From positions 53,184 through 117,183 of the forward strand of contig DAIDJF010000006.1 of NCBI GenBank assembly GCA_027451525.1: a stretch of DNA of 64,000 bases. The letters run 5' to 3'. The position numbers and the translations under genes are program-made. Within the stretch, counting starts at the first letter, position 1; each line of letters opens with the position of its first letter. The notes beneath the pieces were generated by a model, which ran no database searches, had not been told where the DNA came from, and worked only from the letters and a program-made list of their open reading frames with translations. This document shows, one piece after another, positions 33,279 through 42,779 of the stretch. This DNA comes from Ktedonobacterales bacterium. Lineage in GTDB: Bacteria; Chloroflexota; Ktedonobacteria; Ktedonobacterales; Ktedonobacteraceae.

Positions 33279-34991
33279 TTAGAGGTGAACGACGGTAACG
33301 CCAAAGATGTCGCCCGTGTCACCAATCTCTTCTACCGCCCAATCGGGAATTGGATCATCGACGGCGATCACCATGAGAGCCGTTCCCGCCTGTCGTGCAA
33401 TTTCAGCTGGTCGGGGAGCGCGTGAGGTAGGCCCAACACCCATGTGACGAATATTGACGCCTGCCTTCCCTAGGACGGTACCCACTTTGCCGATCATGCC
33501 GGGCTGGTCCTGGTTGCGGCAGAAGAGGATGTAGCCCTCTGGCACGAACTCGGTCCAATAGCGGCCAACACGCACGATGCGTGGCTCGTCATGTATCACG
33601 GTTCCGCTGATCACCTCGACTCGCTCATCGCCTGGGCCTGCTTTGCTGGCAAACGAGGCGGCGTAGCCGTTTGTGCCTGGTACGCGCACTGTCACCAGAT
33701 TGGCAAATTCGCTAGGGGTGGTCGATTTCTGTTCAACGATCTCCAAGCCGCGCTGTTTTGCCAGCAATTGCGCATTAATCATGTTGACATGGGCGTCAGA
33801 CACTGACTCAAGCAAGCCCTTGATAAGCGCGGCCTGAAGCGGACGTAGATCGTAATTCGCAATGTCACCGCTGCATGCCAACTCAATCTTGCTCAATGGA
33901 CCCGGCTGGAGCTGTGTGTACAGGCGACCTATGCGTTCCAACAGGCGCATGTAGGGTTCCAAGATTTTGAGCGTCTCAGGCAAAATCAATGGCGCGTTGA
34001 CGGCAGCGCGTGGAAAACCGCCGCGCAAGACCGTGACGATTTGTTCCGCAACGTCGGTTGCGACCCCGACCTGAGCCTCTTCTGTTGATGCACCAAGATG
34101 GGGGGTGGCAATAACGTGCTCGTGTGCCAGCAATTGTTTCAACACCTCGTTATCGCGAATTGGCTCCTGACTGAAAACGTCCAGCGCGACTCCCGCGATG
34201 TGCTTGTCGTTCAATGCCTGGAGGAGAGCTTCCTCATCAATCAAGCCGCCGCGCGCGCAGTTAATCAGACGCGATCCAGGTTTCATGATCTGAAGCTCTC
34301 TTGCTCCAATCAGACCACGTGTACCCTGTGGCCCGCTAGTGAGCGAGGTGTGCAAGGTCACAAAATCGGCCTGTTGTAACACCTCGTCAAGGCTCAGCAT
34401 GGTGACGCCTATCTTGCTGGCCTGCTCAGGCGAAACAAAGGGATCAAAGGCAATGATTTGCATCTCTAGCCCTTGTGCCCGGCGTGCTACCTCACGTCCG
34501 ACTTTGCCTAGCCCAATGACGCCCAGGATTTTGTTGCGTACCTCGACGCCGAGAAAACGGCTCTTCTCCCATTTTCCGGCTTTCGTGCTGGCATTCGCGG
34601 CGGGAATATGGCGTGCCAGAGCCATCAGCATTGCGATAGAATGCTCGGCGGCGGCAACGATGTTGCCTGTGGGCGAATTGACCACCATAATGCCCTGGTG
34701 CGTGGCTGCTTGCGTATCAATGTTATCAACGCCAACGCCAGCGCGTCCAACGATCTTCAGGTTGCTGGCTGCTGCGAGAATATCTTTAGTGACCTGTGTT
34801 TCGCTGCGTACGATCAGAGCCGTGTAGTTGCCGATAATCTCTTTTAATTGCTCCGGCTTGAGACCGGGCCGTTCATCAATCTGCGCGTCTGGCAGTTGGC
34901 TGCGTAGTAAGTCAATGCCCTCGTGCGCGATACGATCAGTAATTAATATTCTGATCGTATCCGTGGTGGGGGCCGCTTCCAATTGTGTCAT
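33279..34991 (-). CDS. serA: D-3-phosphoglycerate dehydrogenase with ACT domain
   Basis: 570 residues. First step of serine synthesis: oxidises 3-phosphoglycerate to 3-phosphohydroxypyruvate with NAD. The substrate domain starts RILITDRIAHEGIDLL, then the NAD-binding GLGKVG, the catalytic arginine and glutamate region (NCARGGLIDEEAL, then GVALDVFSQEP) and histidine in TPHLGAST. The allosteric intervening domain and a C-terminal ACT domain (QDQPGMIGKVGTVLG) complete the long form, so serine feedback is likely. Ribosome site GGGAG. 20 bases after the aminotransferase that would carry out the next step, so an operon. Confidence 0.96.
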   Translation of the reverse strand: MTQLEAAPTTDTIRILITDRIAHEGIDLLRSQLPDAQIDERPGLKPEQLKEIIGNYTALIVRSETQVTKDILAAASNLKIVGRAGVGVDNIDTQAATHQGIMVVNSPTGNIVAAAEHSIAMLMALARHIPAANASTKAGKWEKSRFLGVEVRNKILGVIGLGKVGREVARRAQGLEMQIIAFDPFVSPEQASKIGVTMLSLDEVLQQADFVTLHTSLTSGPQGTRGLIGARELQIMKPGSRLINCARGGLIDEEALLQALNDKHIAGVALDVFSQEPIRDNEVLKQLLAHEHVIATPHLGASTEEAQVGVATDVAEQIVTVLRGGFPRAAVNAPLILPETLKILEPYMRLLERIGRLYTQLQPGPLSKIELACSGDIANYDLRPLQAALIKGLLESVSDAHVNMINAQLLAKQRGLEIVEQKSTTPSEFANLVTVRVPGTNGYAASFASKAGPGDERVEVISGTVIHDEPRIVRVGRYWTEFVPEGYILFCRNQDQPGMIGKVGTVLGKAGVNIRHMGVGPTSRAPRPAEIARQAGTALMVIAVDDPIPDWAVEEIGDTGDIFGVTVVHL

Positions 34992-35011
34992 ACTCCCATA
35001 TCCCTTTCGAC

Positions 35012-36169
35012 TTAACCCCGATAGCCAAACTCGCGTAAACGCGCTTCCAATTTATCCATCGTCTCTACCAGATCGGCTTCGCTGAAGAAACCGAGGTGTC
35101 CGACACGAAAGATCTTTCCTTCCAGATGATCCTGGCCTCCTGCCAGCACAACACCATCCTGCTCACGTAGTGTCTTGAGCAACGCTTTTGTATTAATCCC
35201 TTCTGGAGTCACGATGGCCGTCACCGTATTTGAAGCGTTTTTGTGGTCGGCGAGTAGTTGCAGACCCATCGCTTTGGCCCGTTCACGGACATACGCGCCC
35301 GCTTGAGCATGACGCTCGAAAATCGCCTCACGTCCTTCGGTAAGCATCATTTCCAGTGCAACATCTAGCGCGTAGAAGAGCGAGACCGCTGGCGTTGTAG
35401 GATGCTGCCATGCCTCTAGTTTTTTGAGTGCCTGTCCCCAGTCAAAGTAAAAACGAGGCAGTTTGGCCTCTTTGTTCGCGGCACGTGCGCGTGGGCTGGC
35501 GGCGATCATCATAATCCCCGGCGGTGTCATCCAACCTTTTTGTGAGCCTGTAAAGACAACATCGACATCCCAGGCGTCCATTTCCAGTGGCATGCTACCC
35601 AATGAACTAACGGCATCCACGGCGATAAGTGCCTCGGGGCTATGGCGGCGAATTGTGGCTGTCAGAGCCTCTACATCGTTCGTCACACCCGTTGATGTCT
35701 CGTTATGTGTCATTAAGACCCCTTTGAAGGGGGGCAATGCGCGTAAGCGTTCTTCAACGACCGCAGGGTCAGCGGCTTCTCCCCAGGGAAATTCCAGGCG
35801 TGTCACCTGTAAACCGTAGATACTGGCAATTTTCGCCAGACGGTTGCCAAAGTTGCCGATAATGATCGCAACGACATGATCTCCAGGCGAGAAGAGGTTG
35901 GCAATGGTGCTTTCTTGACCACCAGTGCCAGAAGCGGGAAATGTCATCACTGGCGAGGTCGTTTGGAAGAAGTAGCCTAAACGCAATGTCACACGTTTGA
36001 CAATAGCGGCAAATTCAGGACCACGATGATTTACCATCTGCGTTGCCTGCGCCGCCATTACCTCTGCAGGCAACGGTGTTGGGCCTGGAACACGCAGGTT
36101 TTGCCGTGGAATAGGGGCGCGCGCGTCTACCTGAGGAATATCAACTACTTTACGTTCTTGTGTTGTCAT
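35012..36169 (-). CDS. Class V aminotransferase, probably phosphoserine aminotransferase
   Basis: 385 residues from ATG 36169. PLP enzyme of the alanine-glyoxylate/serine-glyoxylate type: NLRVPGPTPLP at the start, SGTGGQES near 80, the VDAVSSLGS cofactor aspartate, and the PLP lysine in FTGSQKGWMTPPG. It lies directly upstream of serA, so it most likely converts phosphohydroxypyruvate to phosphoserine, as similar archaeal-type and Thermotoga-type enzymes do in place of classical SerC. Alanine- or serine-glyoxylate transamination is the alternative. No serB is present in the window. Confidence 0.88.
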   Translation of the reverse strand: MTTQERKVVDIPQVDARAPIPRQNLRVPGPTPLPAEVMAAQATQMVNHRGPEFAAIVKRVTLRLGYFFQTTSPVMTFPASGTGGQESTIANLFSPGDHVVAIIIGNFGNRLAKIASIYGLQVTRLEFPWGEAADPAVVEERLRALPPFKGVLMTHNETSTGVTNDVEALTATIRRHSPEALIAVDAVSSLGSMPLEMDAWDVDVVFTGSQKGWMTPPGIMMIAASPRARAANKEAKLPRFYFDWGQALKKLEAWQHPTTPAVSLFYALDVALEMMLTEGREAIFERHAQAGAYVRERAKAMGLQLLADHKNASNTVTAIVTPEGINTKALLKTLREQDGVVLAGGQDHLEGKIFRVGHLGFFSEADLVETMDKLEARLREFGYRG

Positions 36170-36239
36170 GGTATCATTTACTCCATCTATATCGATCAAA
36201 TAGACCGATGGCACGGCTTTGTCTGGCTCGCCCCATTGC

Positions 36240-36280
36240 AAAAGAAGAGCGGTGGGCAACCCCATTGTTACCCGCCGCTG
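36240..36280 (-). terminator. Intrinsic terminator of pyruvate kinase (minus strand)
   Basis: A 13-bp stem with one mismatch and one G-U pair (36268-36280 with 36249-36261), then CTTCTTTT on the minus strand. Separates pyk from the aminotransferase-serA operon. Confidence 0.7.
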
Positions 36281-36381
36281 GTGTTGCTGTGTTGTTTTCT
36301 CTATCAGAGTATCGCATCATGTATGTTTCTGTCAAACCGAAGCGAACGCGATATTCGAGAAGTGTAACTTTCCATTCTTGC

Positions 36382-37812
36382 TCATTCGCCTACACGATGG
36401 AGTTTGACAAAATTGGTTCGAGCCTGACTGGCAATGGGTAAGCCACCCATGATTACCACGTGTTCGCCTTTCTGAATGAGACCATCCTCTTGCAAACGCT
36501 TATCGACCAGATTGATCAATGTCTCCGTTGTTCCCTGCATTGCAAGGCGGTGTGACCAGACCCCCCACCAGAGAGCAAGCCGCCGATATACCCCCTCTGA
36601 GGGCGTATAGGCCAGAATGGGGGTGCGTGGACGATCTTTTGAAATCAGGTGGGCTGACATGCCAGAGCGGGTAAAAACGACAATTGCCTTGACACTGGCC
36701 TCTTCCGCCAGTTCGCGTGCGGCGTGACTCACGGCTTGCGCCTTCGAGAGACGCCCTTTTTGTGTTTGATGTATGCTATGATTGTTCGTTTCGATCTCTG
36801 AAGCAACGCGTACCATCGTCTCGACGGCCTCAATTGGATAGGCTCCGACCGATGTTTCGGCACTGAGCATCACTGCGTCGGTCTGATCAATGACCGCATT
36901 GGCAACGTCGTTGACCTCTGCGCGTGTCGGTCGGGGATTGGTTATCATTGACTCAAGCATCTGGGTTGCCGTAATCACAGGTAAACATAGCTGGTTACAG
37001 CGCGCAATAATACGCTTTTGGATCAGCGGCACCTTTTCTAGCGGCATTTCGACACCTAAATCGCCCCGCGCAACCATCGCTCCATCTACAACTGCGAGAA
37101 TCTCGTCCAGGCGCTCGACCGCTTCGGGCTTTTCAATCTTTGCAATCAGTGGGATCGTCTCGTTGTTCTGATGCCCTGATAGTTCTCCCTGTATCTGACG
37201 CAGATAATTTCTCGCTCGTATGACATCCTGAGCAGTGCGGACAAAACTCAATGCGATGTAGTCTACACCCTGCGCGACGCCAAAACGCAGGTCTTCGCAA
37301 TCTTTCTCGGTCAGCGAAGGCGCACTTACCGCGACACCGGGCAGGTTAATGCCTTTGTGCTCTTTCAGTAGGCCACCATGAACAACTATGCATTCTACAT
37401 CCGTCTGGTTAAATCCAGTGACGCGCAATTCCATCAGTCCGTCATCTAGAAGGATGCGATCACCAATTTTGACATCTTGTGGAAGAGCTGTGTAGGTGGT
37501 AGGAATCGTGTTCGCGTCGCCCGCAACTGCGCGTGTTGTGATAATGACAGTCGCATTATCTGTGAGCGTGACAGGTGCTTGCAGGGCACCAACGCGAATT
37601 TTAGGACCTTGCAAGTCCTGTAAAATAGCTATTGGTATGCCAAGTCGCTCGGAGAGTGCACGAACCCGTTTGATGACCTCGCCATGTTCCTCGTGTGTGC
37701 CATGCGAGAAATTTAGGCGGGCAACATTCATGCCAGCCTGCATTAAACGTTTCAGTTGCTCTTCGCTCTCTGTCGCTGGTCCAATAGTACAGACGATTTT
37801 TGTACGTCGCAT
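36382..37812 (-). CDS. pyk: Pyruvate kinase
   Basis: 476 residues, ATG 37812 behind GAGGGG. Makes pyruvate and ATP from PEP and ADP. Begins RRTKIVCTIGPAT and carries the barrel motifs ARLNFSHG, the B domain (about 70-165), AKIEKPEAVERLDEI with the catalytic lysine and glutamate, and MVARGDLGVEM plus the ATQMLESM loop. Ends with a normal C-terminal domain; no PEP-utiliser extension. Single gene. Confidence 0.97.
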   Translation of the reverse strand: MRRTKIVCTIGPATESEEQLKRLMQAGMNVARLNFSHGTHEEHGEVIKRVRALSERLGIPIAILQDLQGPKIRVGALQAPVTLTDNATVIITTRAVAGDANTIPTTYTALPQDVKIGDRILLDDGLMELRVTGFNQTDVECIVVHGGLLKEHKGINLPGVAVSAPSLTEKDCEDLRFGVAQGVDYIALSFVRTAQDVIRARNYLRQIQGELSGHQNNETIPLIAKIEKPEAVERLDEILAVVDGAMVARGDLGVEMPLEKVPLIQKRIIARCNQLCLPVITATQMLESMITNPRPTRAEVNDVANAVIDQTDAVMLSAETSVGAYPIEAVETMVRVASEIETNNHSIHQTQKGRLSKAQAVSHAARELAEEASVKAIVVFTRSGMSAHLISKDRPRTPILAYTPSEGVYRRLALWWGVWSHRLAMQGTTETLINLVDKRLQEDGLIQKGEHVVIMGGLPIASQARTNFVKLHRVGE

Positions 37813-37923
37813 AAAAACCCCTCTTAAAAAAATATGTTTGCCCTGAAACCGCTCTCATTTCTTCAGGTGGCAAAAAAGACCTTTCTATGGTAAATGCTTT
37901 ACAAATTTTTGAGTATTTTCCCA

Positions 37924-37940
37924 ATTGTATCATGTACAAT
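37924..37940. promoter_or_regulatory. 17-base palindrome upstream of pyruvate kinase
   Basis: ATTGTA and TACAAT flank a 5-base centre. Symmetry and position (about 110 bases before pyk) fit a regulator site. On the minus strand the left arm also reads TACAAT, a possible -10. Confidence 0.4.
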
Positions 37941-38052
37941 AAAAGCATACTGCGGCGCATGAAAATAAGGAGGCACGCGCTTGTTTTAAGGATATACCAA
38001 ACTATACCGTGATTGGTAAAATGCGCTCACCCGTGCTCAGGAGGTTATCAGC

Positions 38053-38715
38053 GTGAATGCCTTCTTTATTAGTGCATTGCAATTGTACGGTTATCCCGTA
38101 CTCTGGGTTATTGTGTTTGTGGCTGCTGCTGGTGTCCCCATTTCTGGTTCGCTCCTCTTGTTTGCCGCAGGAGCATTTGCCGCTTTGGGGGATTTCAACC
38201 TGCTAGCTCTTTTTCTTGTAGCGCTTAGTGCTGCTGTTTTAGGCGACACGCTAGGCTATATCATTGGGCTACGGGTTGGCAGTTTGCTCCTGCTATGGTT
38301 TGAACGCCAAAAACGCTGGCGCTGGTTCGCTCCACAGACGCTAGAGCAAGGGCGTGTCTACTTTCGCCAGAAAGCGGCGTGGGCAATTTTCATCACGCGC
38401 TTCCTGATTGTTGCGCTGGGCGGTCCCATCAATTTTCTTGCAGGTATTGAGCAGTACCCCTATCGCAAATTTTTGGTTTGGGATGTCAGCGGACAAATCC
38501 TCAGTGTATTGCTCTCGCTTGGTTTAGGCTATATCTTTGCTGAGAGTTGGGAAGAGGTTGCCGCTGTCTTTGGCGCATTTTCAAGTCTGCTTCTCGCCTT
38601 GCTGGTTGTGATTGGGCTGAGTGTGTGGCTTGTCCATAAGATACGTCAGAGTAGAAAGAAGCGTGCTAAAGAACTGATGGCAGAGGAAGAGCCACAAATG
38701 CAAGAGGTACATTAG
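38053..38715 (+). CDS. VTT/DedA-type membrane protein
   Basis: 220 residues, GTG start behind GGAGG. About five hydrophobic segments. Family features: FVAAAGVPISGSLLLFAAGAFAALG, GDTLGYIIGLRVGS, and FITRFLIVALGGPINFLAG in place of the usual R-x-P-x2-R. A basic C-terminal tail ends in MAEEEPQMQEVH. Paralogue of the gene at 32.5 kb. 11 bases before a lipid-type glycosyltransferase gene, so it may move that enzyme's lipid product or substrate across the membrane. Confidence 0.85.
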   Translation: MNAFFISALQLYGYPVLWVIVFVAAAGVPISGSLLLFAAGAFAALGDFNLLALFLVALSAAVLGDTLGYIIGLRVGSLLLLWFERQKRWRWFAPQTLEQGRVYFRQKAAWAIFITRFLIVALGGPINFLAGIEQYPYRKFLVWDVSGQILSVLLSLGLGYIFAESWEEVAAVFGAFSSLLLALLVVIGLSVWLVHKIRQSRKKRAKELMAEEEPQMQEVH

Positions 38716-38726
38716 GGTAGTTGTGT

Positions 38727-39833
38727 ATGGATAAAGCTCAGCAAATTATCTTGATTCTAACCACGCATACTGGCGGGGGACATCTGAATCTGGCTCAAGC
38801 CCTCAAGGGTATGCTGGAGACTCACTATGATGTGCGTATTATAAATCCTCAATCACCGACGGTAGAGCGCGGCTACGCGCTGGCAATGCGGCGTGGTGTG
38901 AAGTTGCTCTCCTGGCAATATGCCTTTACCGACCATCCTCTCCCGGCTTTATGGCTGCAACGCGTGCTTGCGCTGCTCGGACGCAAGCGTATTCGGCGCC
39001 TGGTGCAGGAGGTGCGTCCACAGCTACTTATCACTACTCACGCTATGCTTGCCTATGCAACCGCACGGGCCTGCGAGCGACTTGATAGACATATCCCGTT
39101 GATCTTTCAGCTAACTGATCTAGGCCGCTTGCATATGACGTGGTTTAGTGAGCGACATGCTGATGCCTATCTTGCCCCAACCCGCGAAATTTTTGTGCAA
39201 ACTCTTGCTCAGGGTATTGCTCACGACCGCGTGTATCTTACTGGACGCCCTATTCGTCCTCAATTTTTGAATGTTGATCTCACAGCGGAGGCGCGTGCCA
39301 GGACGTTGCGCGCAATAGGATTACAGCCTGATCACCTGACAATTTTTCTTCAGGGGGGAGCGAATGGTGCCGCTGGCGTTGAGCGCACTGTCCAGCAGTT
39401 GTCTGGCGCAGGTGTCCCACTGCAGATTATCCTCGCGGTAGGCCAGAATACTGCTCTGGCCCAACGTTACGCAGACGTACCAGAGATTGTGCCGCTGCCC
39501 TTTACGCCCGTCATTGCCCCTTATATGGCGGCGGCGGACATCGTTGTAGGCAAAGCGGGTGCAAGCTTTATCAGCGAGGCGTTTATGCTTGAAAAGCCAT
39601 TTCTCGTCACTGATTTTGTAGCGGGACAGGAGACGCCCAATCTGACGTTTATTGAGCACCATGGTCTCGGTTGGGTCTGCCTGGATGCCGCGTCTCAGCA
39701 CGCGCTGCTACACCGTATCCAGGCTGATCCGACCCTTCTTACACAGCAGAAAGCCCGTATTTGTGCCTATAAACACTGGAATATACAGGCGAATCAGGCT
39801 ATTTTGCCACTTATCGAGCGACTATTGCGGTAG
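38727..39833 (+). CDS. GT28 glycosyltransferase, MGDG-synthase/UgtP-like
   Basis: 368 residues. Opens LILTTHTGGGHLNLAQALKGML, the glycine-rich acceptor loop of MGDG synthases and related diacylglycerol glycosyltransferases; the C-terminal sugar-nucleotide site is VGKAGASFISEAFMLEKPFLV, then QETPNLTFIEHHGLG. No signal peptide; these enzymes are peripheral to the inner membrane face. The likely product is a glycosyl-diacylglycerol, with sugar unknown. It follows a VTT protein and its 3' end overlaps by 12 bases, tail to tail, the gene for UDP-sulfoquinovose synthase. Confidence 0.82.
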   Translation: MDKAQQIILILTTHTGGGHLNLAQALKGMLETHYDVRIINPQSPTVERGYALAMRRGVKLLSWQYAFTDHPLPALWLQRVLALLGRKRIRRLVQEVRPQLLITTHAMLAYATARACERLDRHIPLIFQLTDLGRLHMTWFSERHADAYLAPTREIFVQTLAQGIAHDRVYLTGRPIRPQFLNVDLTAEARARTLRAIGLQPDHLTIFLQGGANGAAGVERTVQQLSGAGVPLQIILAVGQNTALAQRYADVPEIVPLPFTPVIAPYMAAADIVVGKAGASFISEAFMLEKPFLVTDFVAGQETPNLTFIEHHGLGWVCLDAASQHALLHRIQADPTLLTQQKARICAYKHWNIQANQAILPLIERLLR

Positions 39834-41015
39834 CTTGGGTTCATGCGACGTGACGGTATTCTGGGCTGCGCGCCAGTTGACCGTTGGCAAAATGACCTGC
39901 GGATTGATCGCGTTACGTTGCGCGATGGCAAATGTCAGCATTGAGGCGATAACATCTTCAGTAAGGAGATGTGGCTCAAGGCCGAGTTCTAGCAGGCGTG
40001 TATGCGTGGCGTTGTAATAATGTTGTTCTTTCTCAACGCGCGGATTGGCGAAGTATTTGATCTGCGCTTCTAATCCCAAATGGCTGCTCTGCTCAATGAC
40101 CTTTTCTGCCAGTTCTAGTAAGGAAAACTGTTCAGTCATCTGGTTGAAAACGCGGTATTCGCCCTCTTTTGCTGGCGAAAGGATTGCCAATTCGATGCAG
40201 CGAATCGTATCCATTAGATTGATGTATCCCCGTGTTTGCTGACCCGTGCCATAAACGGTAAGAGGTGAGCCTGCGACGGCTTGCACGCAGAAACGGTTGA
40301 GTGCTGTGCCATAAATTTGATCGTAGTCGAAACGGGTTGCCAGGCGTGGATCAAGCGCGGTCTCTTCAGTCTCAAAGCCATAAACGATGCCCTGGTTGAG
40401 ATCAGTTGCGCGCAATCCCCAGATGTTACAGCAGAACATGATATTATGACTGTCATGCACCTTGCTAAGATGATAAAAAGAATTTGGTTGTTTAGGAAAT
40501 GGCAGAATATCAGAGCGGCCTTTATGATGTATTTCGATAAAGCCTTCCTCAATATCAATATTTGGTGTGCCATATTCACCCATAGTTCCCAGTTTTACAA
40601 GATGGCAAGTGGGGGCAAACTCTTTCAGAGCGTAAAGCACGTTGAGCGTTCCCACGACGTTGTTTGTTTGTGTAAAAACTGCGTGCTTGCGATCAATCAT
40701 TGAATAGGGGGCAGAGCGTTGTTCGGCAAAATGCACGACTGCGTCGGGTTGCACCGCTTGAAATGTGGCGGCGAGAGCCTCATAGTCCATCACATCTCCG
40801 ATACGAAAGTGTATCTGTCGCCCAGAGATCGTCTGCCAGGTCGCAATGCGCTCGTGAAGCGTCTGGAGGGGAGTCAAGCTGTTAAAGCCGCGTTCAAGGT
40901 CGAAAAGCCGACGTGACAGATTATCAAAAATCGTGATATCGTGTCCTTGTGCTGAAAGATAAAGAGCCTGGGGCCACCCAAGATAGCCATCACCGCCAAG
41001 TATAAGTATGCGCAT
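39822..41015 (-). CDS. sqdB: UDP-sulfoquinovose synthase
   Basis: 397 residues, SDR superfamily, ATG 41015 behind GGAGG. Makes UDP-sulfoquinovose from UDP-glucose and sulfite, the head-group donor for the sulfolipid SQDG. NAD site GGDGYLGWPQA, the SQD1-specific signature LGTMGEYGTPNIDIEEG with the catalytic threonine, and the Y-x3-K pair in FYHLSKVHDSHN are present. The substrate loop FPKQPNSFY is also SQD1-like. No SqdX/SQD2 (GT4) lies in the window; the converging GT28 gene is the only candidate transferase here. Assignment of the synthase is firm. Confidence 0.95.
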   Translation of the reverse strand: MRILILGGDGYLGWPQALYLSAQGHDITIFDNLSRRLFDLERGFNSLTPLQTLHERIATWQTISGRQIHFRIGDVMDYEALAATFQAVQPDAVVHFAEQRSAPYSMIDRKHAVFTQTNNVVGTLNVLYALKEFAPTCHLVKLGTMGEYGTPNIDIEEGFIEIHHKGRSDILPFPKQPNSFYHLSKVHDSHNIMFCCNIWGLRATDLNQGIVYGFETEETALDPRLATRFDYDQIYGTALNRFCVQAVAGSPLTVYGTGQQTRGYINLMDTIRCIELAILSPAKEGEYRVFNQMTEQFSLLELAEKVIEQSSHLGLEAQIKYFANPRVEKEQHYYNATHTRLLELGLEPHLLTEDVIASMLTFAIAQRNAINPQVILPTVNWRAAQNTVTSHEPKLPQ

Positions 41016-41413
41016 AAGTCCTCCATTACGGTACTGAGATCATCGGGTATCTCTCTTCATAGAAGAGTTTTCGGCACAAAAAAGTTACAAAAGAGCGCAG
41101 TGCAAAGTTCCCTCCCTTGTTACTAAAAAAAACAGACCTGGTGCATATTCTCTTTTTTCTCTCCTACAAGCTTTGTTTAGCTTTTTCTGTTTATTGTATT
41201 ATTTCATAGTCCCAAAATCTCTGCTAGTTTCTTGTCCTGTTTGCGAGAAAATAGTTTGCAGCAAGCTGAAAAGATTGACATTTTTGGCGTTGCGTGCTAT
41301 TCTAGTCAAGCCGTAGTTCAGGGGCGCGGTGACTATTGTGTGCGCCGTATACGAACTGGTGCTACCGAAAATATAAACCCCATCTAGTGGGGAAGAGGTG
41401 AGAAGAAGAAAAC
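41016..41413. other. Divergent intergenic region with long rpsP leader
   Basis: About 400 bases between sqdB and rpsP. It contains the rpsP promoter and, in the leader, a small hairpin CCCCA/TGGGG (41376-41392 area) just before the ribosome site. No gene. Confidence 0.5.
41275..41303 (+). promoter_or_regulatory. Promoter of the rpsP-khpA-rimM operon
   Basis: TTGACA (41275-41280), 17 bases, TATTCT (41298-41303). Gives a leader of about 100 bases. Confidence 0.78.
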
Positions 41414-41698
41414 ATGGCTGTTAAAATTCGTTTAACACGCACGGGGAAAAAGAAGGCCCCTAGCTATCGTATCGTCGTTGCCGATGCGCGCTCTCCACGC
41501 GACGGGCGTATCATTGATCGACTCGGCTGGTACAATCCTTTGGTTGAGCCATCCGCCATCCATATTGACGAAGAGAAAGCTCTTAAATGGCTTAAAACAG
41601 GGGCACAGCCGACAGATTCAGTCGCGTCTCTGCTCAAACGCACAGGCGTTCTGGCACGTTTCGAGGCGATGCAAGCAACACCTTCCGCTCAAGCGTAG
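41414..41698 (+). CDS. rpsP: 30S ribosomal protein S16
   Basis: 94 residues. Begins [20 protein letters not shown], the classical S16 start, followed by [12 protein letters not shown] and the GWYNPL loop. First gene of the usual rpsP-khpA-rimM order. Confidence 0.98.
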   Translation: MAVKIRLTRTGKKKAPSYRIVVADARSPRDGRIIDRLGWYNPLVEPSAIHIDEEKALKWLKTGAQPTDSVASLLKRTGVLARFEAMQATPSAQA

Positions 41699-41779
41699 TT
41701 CGGCATTCGCAGGCTCAGTCACTGCGACCTGTGAACGAGTAGCGTTGCCTTAAAACGCAACGATGGATTCGTGTGAAAT

Positions 41780-42010
41780 ATGCGTAAACTTGTTGAGTAT
41801 ATTGCTCAATCGCTGGTAGATAATCCATCTGCTGTGCAGGTGCGCGAAGTACGTAATGACCGCAATGCACTGGTATTGGAGCTGCATGTAGATCCTGATG
41901 ATTTTGGTAAGGTGATTGGACGGCAAGGGCGAGTCGCAAAAGCAATGCGTACGCTCCTACGCGCGGGCGGTGCTCGCGAAGGTCGTCATACCTCGCTAGA
42001 AATCTTGTAA
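41780..42010 (+). CDS. khpA: KH-domain RNA-binding protein KhpA
   Basis: 76 residues, single KH domain with the GKVIGRQGRVAKAMR loop (about 50-64). Binds RNA, in Firmicutes as a KhpA/KhpB pair affecting cell size and translation. In its usual place between rpsP and rimM, 81 bases after the former and 21 before the latter. Confidence 0.94.
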   Translation: MRKLVEYIAQSLVDNPSAVQVREVRNDRNALVLELHVDPDDFGKVIGRQGRVAKAMRTLLRAGGAREGRHTSLEIL

Positions 42011-42031
42011 AAACAACAGAGGAATAAAAAC

Positions 42032-42637
42032 GTGCAGAGCAAGACAGAATGGGCTACTATTGGCAAAATAGTAGCCCCTTTTGGTATTAAGGGTGAGCTA
42101 AAAATCTTCTCCTTGAGCGACATTCCTGATCGCTTTGTCACGCTCAAGCGCATTTATCTGGGGCCAGAACACCGCTCCTATGCTATTCGCGCTGTACGCC
42201 CCTATCGTGGCGATATGCTGGTTCTCAAGCTCGCAGGCATTGATAGTGCCAATGATGCTGAAACGTTGCGCAGTCTGGATATCTCTATCCCTGCCAGTGA
42301 GTTAGCTAAGCTGCCTCCTGACTCCTATTATCAACACGATATTCTTGGCTTGAATGTCATCACGCTTAAAGAACAGGCGATAGGTGTCATTACTGATATT
42401 ATGGTGACGGGTGGCAATGATGTGTACGTGGTCAAAACGCCCGATGGAAACGAAGTTTTAATCCCAGCAATTAAAGATGTCGTAAAACAGATTGACCTCC
42501 TCCGTCATGTAATGTATATTGATCCTATCAAGGGTTTGCTTGACGATGATGCTATCATTGTTCAAAATGATCAGACAGACGCTATGATTGAAGAAGAAGG
42601 TGAGCAAGAAGTAACTGATCCAGGAACCGAGGAATAA
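42032..42637 (+). CDS. rimM: 16S rRNA processing protein RimM
   Basis: 201 residues, GTG start behind CAGAGGAA. Assists maturation of the 30S head and binds S19. Begins WATIGKIVAPFGIKGELKI (RimM domain), and a PRC-barrel follows (YYQHDILGLNVI to about 175, IPAIKDVVKQIDL). A glutamate-rich tail of about 20 residues is extra. trmD, which normally follows, is not here. Confidence 0.95.
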   Translation: MQSKTEWATIGKIVAPFGIKGELKIFSLSDIPDRFVTLKRIYLGPEHRSYAIRAVRPYRGDMLVLKLAGIDSANDAETLRSLDISIPASELAKLPPDSYYQHDILGLNVITLKEQAIGVITDIMVTGGNDVYVVKTPDGNEVLIPAIKDVVKQIDLLRHVMYIDPIKGLLDDDAIIVQNDQTDAMIEEEGEQEVTDPGTEE

Positions 42638-42779
42638 ATAGCGCATGCTTCGTGTTATTCCTAGTGAGTATGCTGAAGCCGGAATGCCTGGATATCCGTA
42701 AAAAGAGTAGAAGCTATGCAATAGCGAGGTTCGCTTTCATAGCATAAAGGCGTTACAGTATTTCGTAGGGAGGTGTCTC

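Noticed and set aside
41304..41360. A tRNA-like or leader-RNA pattern in the rpsP leader (GTAGTTCAGGGGCG)
   Set aside because: The resemblance to a tRNA D-arm is short and there is no acceptor or T-arm match.
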